Shown piece by piece: positions 59,001-64,000 of a stretch of 64,000 bases of DNA. Made by a program: the position numbers and the translations under genes. Each line of letters starts with the position of its first letter. The first letter of the stretch is position 1. The notes under the pieces were generated by a model. It was not told where the DNA came from and made no database searches. It saw only the letters and a program-made list of their open reading frames with translations. This DNA comes from an uncultured Bacteroidota bacterium. Its GTDB lineage: Bacteria; Bacteroidota; Bacteroidia; Flavobacteriales; Flavobacteriaceae. The DNA lies in assembly GCA_902590705.1 (NCBI GenBank), contig CACIXU010000007.1, positions 20,110-84,109 of the forward strand, given 5' to 3'.

Positions 59001-59691
59001 TTATGCCATGCATATATCTGGTTTTGATGTTTATGACATCCATATGACTGATTTAATTAATGGAAGAGAAACATTAGAGGATTATAAATTCATTGCAGCA
59101 GTAGGTGGCTTTTCAAACTCTGATGTTTTGGGTTCGGCAAAAGGATGGGCTGGAGCTTTTTTGTACAATAGCAAAGCCAAAGGAGTATTAGATGATTTTT
59201 TTACAAGAAAGGACACTCTATCTTTGGGAGTATGTAATGGCTGCCAGCTTTTTGTTGAATTAGGTTTAATCAATTCTAATCATGCGGAAAAGCCCAAAAT
59301 GAAACATAATTCTTCTGGTAAATTTGAGTGTCAATTCACAGCAGTAACTATACAACCCTCCTCATCAGTTATGATGAAGGGATTAGAAGGAAGTACTTTA
59401 GGTATCTGGGCAGCACATGGAGAAGGAAAGTTTTATCTCCCCATGGAGGAATCAAATTACCAAATTCCTGCTAAATATCATTACGATAAATATCCTGCTA
59501 ACCCAAATGGGTCTAAATATAATACTGCCATGTTGTGTAATGAAGATGGTAGACACCTTGTGATGATGCCTCATTTAGAGCGATCTACTTTCTCTTGGAA
59601 TTGGGCGCATTACCCTAAAGACAGAATGGATGAATTTTCACCATGGATTATTGCTTTTGAAAATGCATTTGATTGGTTATCTAAGGTTTAA
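56041..59691 (+). CDS. purL: phosphoribosylformylglycinamidine synthase
   Basis: 1,216 residues, the large single-chain form that joins synthetase and glutaminase. [16 protein letters not shown] near 160, [26 protein letters not shown] near 245, [36 protein letters not shown] and [11 protein letters not shown] mark the two AIR-synthase-like halves. The C-terminal class I amidotransferase has its nucleophile at C1065 ([14 protein letters not shown]) and HGEGKFYL. It converts FGAR to FGAM with glutamine and ATP in purine synthesis. It stands alone between unrelated genes. Confidence 0.97.
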   Translation: [1216 protein letters not shown]

Positions 59692-59745
59692 TTTAGGTGA
59701 TTTATTTCTAATTGATAATTTATTATTTTAGGATTAAAAATCATT

Positions 59746-61512
59746 ATGAATCCCACAAGGATTTTTGAAATACTAGACGTTCAATTAAAAAACAACCCCA
59801 TTGAGAATTGTATGTCTGAAAAAAAGGATGGGCGTTGGGTTAATATATCAACTCAAGAGATGTCTAGGACGATAAATCAAATCACTACGGCACTCTTGAA
59901 ATTAGGAGTAAAGCCTAATGAAAAAATCGCATTAATATCATCTACAAACAGGACCGAGTGGTCTGTAATTGATATGGGCATTCTTCAGCTAGGTGCTATA
60001 ACAGTGCCGTTATACCCTAATATAAGTTCGAATGACTATGAATTCATCTTGAATCACTCTGAAAGCACCTATTGTTTTGTCTCCGATAAGGATATTTATC
60101 TAAAATTAGCTTCAATTAAAAAAAATGTAAAACGGTTAAAAGGTATATATAGTTTTGATCAAATTGAGAATTGCAACAATTGGTTAGATCTAATTAAGCT
60201 TGGTCAGAAAAATCAAAATGATGATGAACTAAAAAAATATAAATCAAATATTTCAGATTCAGACGTTGCTACAATTATTTATACATCAGGTACTACTGGA
60301 TTTCCCAAAGGAGTTATGCTAACACATAAAAATATTGTTTCTAATGTAATATCTGCTTCAAAAAAATTTCCTTTCAAAAAAAATCAAACTGCACTAAGTT
60401 TTCTTCCTCTTTGTCATATTTTTGAAAGGACTTTTGTTTATGGATACATTTATAATGGAATTAGTGTTCACTTTGCCGAATCATTAGACACAATTAGCGA
60501 AAATTTATTGGAGGTCAAACCTAACTTTATGACTGCTGTCCCAAGGCTTCTTGAAAAGGTATATGAAAAAATCTACAATAAGGGAAATGAATTAAGTGGT
60601 TTGAAAAAAAAATTATTTTATTGGTCAATTAAAATTGCACTAAAGTATGAGCCATACAATAATTACAACTTGATTTATTTATTAAAACACACTATTGCAA
60701 AAAAACTTGTATTGTCAAAATGGAAGCAAGCTTTGGGTGGAAATTTGGAACTTATTTGTTCCGGAAGTGCACCTCTTCAACCAAGATTGGCTAGGGTTTT
60801 TTCTGCTGCTGGAATAACAATTGCTGAAGCATATGGATTAACTGAAACTTCACCTGCAATTTCTATAAATGATTTAAGAGATAAGGGATTAAGGATAGGA
60901 ACTGTTGGAAAACCTATCGAAAATGTAGAAATTAAAATAGCTGATGATGGAGAAATTTTATGTAAAGGTCCAAATATTATGAAAGGCTATTTTAAGGATT
61001 CTGATTTAACAAAAAAAACAATGAGTGGAGAATATTTTCATACTGGTGATATAGGAATACTTGATGATGACGGTTTTTTAAAAATAACGGATAGAAAAAA
61101 GCAAATGTTTAAAACTTCTGGAGGAAAATACATTGCTCCACAAGTAATTGAAAATAAGCTTAAAGAATCGGTTTTAATCGAGCAAATCATAGTAATCGGT
61201 GAAGGTAAAAAAATGCCCTCTGCTCTCATACAACCTAATTTTGACGAAGCTAGATTGTGGTTGAAAAAAAATAATATTTCTTTTGAAGATAACTTGTATG
61301 CAATTAGTAAAAATTCGAAACTAATTGAACAAATAACTAATGAAATAAGAACTTATGATAAAAATTTTGGAAGCTGGGAATCCGTCAAATCAATTAAGCT
61401 CACACCAGAAATATGGTCAATTGAAGAAGGTCATCTCACCCCTACAATGAAGGTGAGGAGAAAAGTAGTTTTTAATAAATACCAGTCCCTAATCAAAGAA
61501 ATTTATGAGTAA
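59746..61512 (+). CDS. long-chain acyl-CoA ligase (AMP-forming)
   Basis: 588 residues. ATP-binding P-loop IYTSGTTGFPKGVMLTHKN near 179, gate region LPLCHIFERTF, AYGLTETSPAIS near 361, TGDIGILDDDGFLKITDRKKQMFKTSGGKY near 425 and the C-terminal LTPTMKVRRKVV near 565. This is the FadD/long-chain branch used by flavobacteria, activating fatty acids to acyl-CoA. The MarR regulator and acyl-CoA dehydrogenase follow on the same strand, so the three form a fatty-acid block. Confidence 0.93.
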   Translation: MNPTRIFEILDVQLKNNPIENCMSEKKDGRWVNISTQEMSRTINQITTALLKLGVKPNEKIALISSTNRTEWSVIDMGILQLGAITVPLYPNISSNDYEFILNHSESTYCFVSDKDIYLKLASIKKNVKRLKGIYSFDQIENCNNWLDLIKLGQKNQNDDELKKYKSNISDSDVATIIYTSGTTGFPKGVMLTHKNIVSNVISASKKFPFKKNQTALSFLPLCHIFERTFVYGYIYNGISVHFAESLDTISENLLEVKPNFMTAVPRLLEKVYEKIYNKGNELSGLKKKLFYWSIKIALKYEPYNNYNLIYLLKHTIAKKLVLSKWKQALGGNLELICSGSAPLQPRLARVFSAAGITIAEAYGLTETSPAISINDLRDKGLRIGTVGKPIENVEIKIADDGEILCKGPNIMKGYFKDSDLTKKTMSGEYFHTGDIGILDDDGFLKITDRKKQMFKTSGGKYIAPQVIENKLKESVLIEQIIVIGEGKKMPSALIQPNFDEARLWLKKNNISFEDNLYAISKNSKLIEQITNEIRTYDKNFGSWESVKSIKLTPEIWSIEEGHLTPTMKVRRKVVFNKYQSLIKEIYE

Positions 61513-61531
61513 TTTTTTTATAATTATTTAC

Positions 61532-61559
61532 TATGCATGCATAATAATTTGTAAATTTG
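61532..61559 (+). promoter_or_regulatory. MarR gene promoter with palindromic operator candidate
   Basis: TATGCATGCATA at 61532-61543 is a perfect 12-base palindrome. It is followed by TAAATTTG at 61552-61559, an exact -7 element; a TTTA at 61527-61530 may serve as -33 (spacing 21). The palindrome thus lies between the two promoter elements, just before a MarR-type gene, the classical place for autorepression. Confidence 0.5.
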
Positions 61560-61574
61560 ACCATTGCAAAAAAA

Positions 61575-62012
61575 ATGAAAAAAAAAACTTTAGATGCCGT
61601 TCTTAGATCAACATGGAACTCAGTAAGTAAAATGTACAATCGGGAGGCTTCAAAGTTTGACTCTACCATGGCAACGGGTTTTGCACTTTTAAATATTGAT
61701 GCTAAAGGTACTACTTCGACTGCATTGGGGAATAGATTAGGTATGGAATCAACAAGTCTGTCTCGCTTGCTACATAATATGGAAAAAAAAAATTTGATTT
61801 TAAGAAAACAAAATCCTAGCGATGGCAGAAGTGTATTAATTTTTTTAACTGAATTTGGAAAAAATAAAAGGGATTACTCTAGATCGGTTGTATTAAATTT
61901 TAATAATCATATAGAACGTAAACTAAACAAACAACAAGTAAAAAATTTTCTTGAAGTAGCAGAATGCATAATGAAAGAAAGTAAAGAATTTGAAAATTTT
62001 ATAATTAATTAA
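61575..62012 (+). CDS. MarR-family transcriptional regulator
   Basis: 145 residues from ATG 61575 (MKKKTLDAVLRSTW). The in-frame TTG at 61557 lies upstream of the predicted transcription start and is less likely. Winged helix-turn-helix: TTSTALGNRLGMESTSLSRLLHNMEKKNLILRK with the wing NPSDGRSVLIFLTEFG. In flavobacteria this regulator commonly precedes fatty-acid oxidation genes, and acyl-CoA dehydrogenase follows after 12 bases. Acyl-CoA or fatty acid as the signal is an inference. Confidence 0.9.
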   Translation: MKKKTLDAVLRSTWNSVSKMYNREASKFDSTMATGFALLNIDAKGTTSTALGNRLGMESTSLSRLLHNMEKKNLILRKQNPSDGRSVLIFLTEFGKNKRDYSRSVVLNFNNHIERKLNKQQVKNFLEVAECIMKESKEFENFIIN

Positions 62013-62024
62013 TCCCATGGCCTT

Positions 62025-63821
62025 ATGGAAATAGAAGAAAAAAAATTAATCAAGGGAGGAGAGTTCATCATTAAAGAAAACAGTCCAAGTGATGTTTTCA
62101 CCCCTGAAGATTTCTCAGAAGAGCAAATTATGATGAAAGAAAGCGTCATGGAATTCATTGATCGAGAGGTTTGGCCAAATAAAGACCGTTTTGAAAAAAA
62201 GGACTATAACTTTACTAAGAGCTGTATGCAAAAAGCAGGAGAACTGGGTTTTTTAGCTGTTGGAGTACCCGAGAATTATGGTGGATTAGGAATGGGGTTC
62301 GTATCAAGCATGTTGGTGTGTGATTATATTTCTGGAGCCACAGGATCTTTTTCAACCGCCTTTGGAGCACATACAGGAATTGGCACCTTACCCATCGTAT
62401 TATACGGAAATGAGGCACAAAAGCAAAAGTATGTACCTAAACTTGCAAGCGGTGAATGGTTCGGATCGTACTGTCTAACTGAGCCAGGAGCTGGATCCGA
62501 TGCGAATTCAGGAAAAACTAAAGCTATATTATCTGCTGATAGAAAACATTATTTGATTACAGGGCAAAAAATGTGGATTTCTAACGCGGGTTTTGCAGAT
62601 TTACTAATCGTATTTGCAAGAATTGAAAATGATAAAAATATTACAGGTTTTATTGTCCCTAATGATCCTAGTAATGGAATTACTTTAGGTGATGAAGAGA
62701 ACAAATTAGGAATTCACGCATCTTCCACTCGTCAAGTATTCTTTAATGAAACAAAAGTTCCAATTGAAGACATGTTATCTGATCGTGGGCAAGGTTTTAA
62801 AATAGCAATGAATGCATTGAACGTGGGCCGGATAAAATTAGGAGTAGCTTGTTTAGATGCACAAAGAAAGGTAATTAGCAGCGCAGTCAAATATGCCAAC
62901 GAAAGAATTCAGTTTAAAACTCCCATTGCTAAATTTGGTGCAATAAAAGAAAAAATTGCTCGGATGGCAACTTCATGCTTTGTAGGCGAATCAGCCAATT
63001 ACAGAGCAGGATATGATATAGAGTCTAAAATTAAGAATTTAAAATTAGAGGGTTTAGATGATCAAAAAGCTGAACTAAAAGGTGTTGAAGAGTTTGCGAT
63101 TGAATGCTCAATAATTAAAGTTGGAACTTCCGAGGATATACAAAACTGTGCGGATGAGGGGATACAAATTTTTGGTGGTATGGGGTTTTCAGCTGACTCT
63201 CCAATGGAAGCCGCCTGGAGGGATGCTAGAATTGGAAGAATATACGAGGGTACGAACGAAATTAACCGTATGTTATCAGTAGGAATGCTATTAAAAAAGT
63301 CAATTAAGGGAGAGTTAGATCTCATGAATGTTGTCATGAAGGTTGTAGGGCAAATGACCGAAGTTAAAGATACAATATTAGAAAGTCCTGTAAGCACTCT
63401 AACAGAAGAGCTTATCAAGATAAAAGACTTGAAAAAAGTATTTCTGATTACAGCTGGTTCAGCTTTTCAAAAATATGGAACAGAATTCGAAAAGCATCAA
63501 CAGGTATTAATTGGACTTTCGGATATGTTAATAGAGATCTATTTTGCAGAATCTGCTTTACTGAGAACTTTAAAGAATGTAGACCGTGGATACGAAATGA
63601 CTTTCCAAATTGATATGTCGAAATTATATCTATTTGAAGCTACAGAAATTGTGTTAAAAAAAGCGAAAGAAATTATTGGAAATATATCTAAAGGAGAGGC
63701 TAAAAAAAGTCTCTTAAAAGGAGTTCATCGTCTTTGTAAATATGATGATTTGCCAGACATAATAAGTTTAAAAAATAGAATTTCAGCCAAGGTAATTAAA
63801 GAAAATAAATATTGTTTCTAA
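62025..63821 (+). CDS. acyl-CoA dehydrogenase family protein
   Basis: 598 residues, longer than the 380-residue short type because of a C-terminal helical extension (about 430-598) seen in long-chain members. The N-terminal and central domains carry FLAVGVPENYGGLGMG near 75, SYCLTEPGAGSDANSGKTKA near 150, and QKMWISNAGFADLLIVFA. The catalytic base is E408 in RIYEGTNEINRML; FGGMGFSADSPMEAAWRDARI precedes it. FAD-dependent first step of beta-oxidation. Twelve bases after the MarR gene, same transcript; the 3' end faces the YwqK-like gene across 24 bases. Confidence 0.94.
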   Translation: MEIEEKKLIKGGEFIIKENSPSDVFTPEDFSEEQIMMKESVMEFIDREVWPNKDRFEKKDYNFTKSCMQKAGELGFLAVGVPENYGGLGMGFVSSMLVCDYISGATGSFSTAFGAHTGIGTLPIVLYGNEAQKQKYVPKLASGEWFGSYCLTEPGAGSDANSGKTKAILSADRKHYLITGQKMWISNAGFADLLIVFARIENDKNITGFIVPNDPSNGITLGDEENKLGIHASSTRQVFFNETKVPIEDMLSDRGQGFKIAMNALNVGRIKLGVACLDAQRKVISSAVKYANERIQFKTPIAKFGAIKEKIARMATSCFVGESANYRAGYDIESKIKNLKLEGLDDQKAELKGVEEFAIECSIIKVGTSEDIQNCADEGIQIFGGMGFSADSPMEAAWRDARIGRIYEGTNEINRMLSVGMLLKKSIKGELDLMNVVMKVVGQMTEVKDTILESPVSTLTEELIKIKDLKKVFLITAGSAFQKYGTEFEKHQQVLIGLSDMLIEIYFAESALLRTLKNVDRGYEMTFQIDMSKLYLFEATEIVLKKAKEIIGNISKGEAKKSLLKGVHRLCKYDDLPDIISLKNRISAKVIKENKYCF

Positions 63822-63845
63822 TTGATTAGATAAAAGAATTATTTT

Positions 63846-64000
63846 TTAATAATTTTTTTTCTCCTTTAGCATTCCATTTACATGAAACTCAACCCATTCT
63901 CCGGATCTATTTCCCTGATAATCAAAGAAAATTCTCCTTCTAATTTTACCATTTGAATAATAAAAAATATTTTCCCCTCTCATAGCTCCTGAAACAAAAT
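63846..64000 (-). CDS. MORN-repeat (YwqK-like) protein, C-terminal part, 5' end outside window
   Basis: The minus-strand frame stays open from the window edge to a TAA at 63846-63848, giving the last 50 residues of a gene that continues to the right. The segments GENIFYYSNGKIRRRIFFD, NRSGEWVEFHVNGMLKEK have the G-x(4)-YYxNG-x(4) pattern of MORN-type repeats, as in proteins labelled YwqK antitoxin in Bacteroidota. The function of such repeat proteins there is not established, and the antitoxin label should not be taken literally. It is convergent with the acyl-CoA dehydrogenase gene. Confidence 0.75.
   Translation of the reverse strand, partial: FVSGAMRGENIFYYSNGKIRRRIFFDYQGNRSGEWVEFHVNGMLKEKKNY

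Overview
The window reads as chromosomal DNA of a marine flavobacterium (Bacteroidota, Flavobacteriia-like). The supporting signs are strong A+T richness, start codons without Shine-Dalgarno sequences, several promoters of the Bacteroidota type (TTTG or TTG, 19-21 bases, TAnnTTTG), a type IX secretion sorting tail on surface proteins, a CarB without its allosteric domain, and clade-typical small families (DUF4252, DUF4199, DUF6580, DUF6495-like). Genes are packed tightly with many 1-17 base overlaps.

Region 1 (1-10008) is a plus-strand sugar catabolism operon. Five enzymes form a complete non-phosphorylating L-fucose pathway: L-fucose dehydrogenase, L-fuconolactonase, L-fuconate dehydratase, 2-keto-3-deoxy-L-fuconate dehydrogenase and a fumarylacetoacetate-hydrolase-family enzyme, expected to end in pyruvate and lactate. 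A FucP symporter, a mutarotase, a lipoprotein sulfatase, a secreted sialidase-fold protein, a SOUL-type haem-binding protein and the end of a Gfo/Idh/MocA oxidoreductase accompany them. Together they suggest use of sulfated fucose polysaccharide such as fucoidan; the polymer-binding and depolymerising part would lie to the left of the window.

Region 2 (10009-23150) is the unusual part. A giant adhesin-like protein of about 2,900 residues (LamG, four blocks of BspA/DUF285 repeats, Ig-like, lectin-like and thrombospondin type 3 modules, type IX tail) is followed by a small two-domain lipoprotein. Then comes a second, smaller surface protein with the same C-terminal third and an identical copy of the lipoprotein. 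The 1,673 bases at 17894-19566 recur without a difference at 21476-23148. This looks like a two-gene display cassette (variable front, constant tail, lipoprotein partner) duplicated or homogenised very recently.

Region 3 (23171-64000) is mostly housekeeping: hisS, the rpsF-rpsR-rplI operon, priA, rlmH-rdgB, purB, carB, rpmH, mtaB, rpmE2, a glycosyltransferase/phosphosugar mutase/ABC exporter operon, an ECF sigma factor with two small partners, an RsmB-like methyltransferase, purL, and a fatty-acid block (acyl-CoA ligase, MarR regulator, acyl-CoA dehydrogenase). Envelope genes lie between them: an S41 peptidase lipoprotein, a BtuB-like TonB receptor with a DUF6580 membrane protein, a lytic transglycosylase and an orphan oligopeptide-binding lipoprotein. 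The window ends inside a minus-strand MORN-repeat (YwqK-like) gene. No tRNA, rRNA, CRISPR array, insertion sequence or integrase was seen, and no gene-free stretch exceeds 300 bases.
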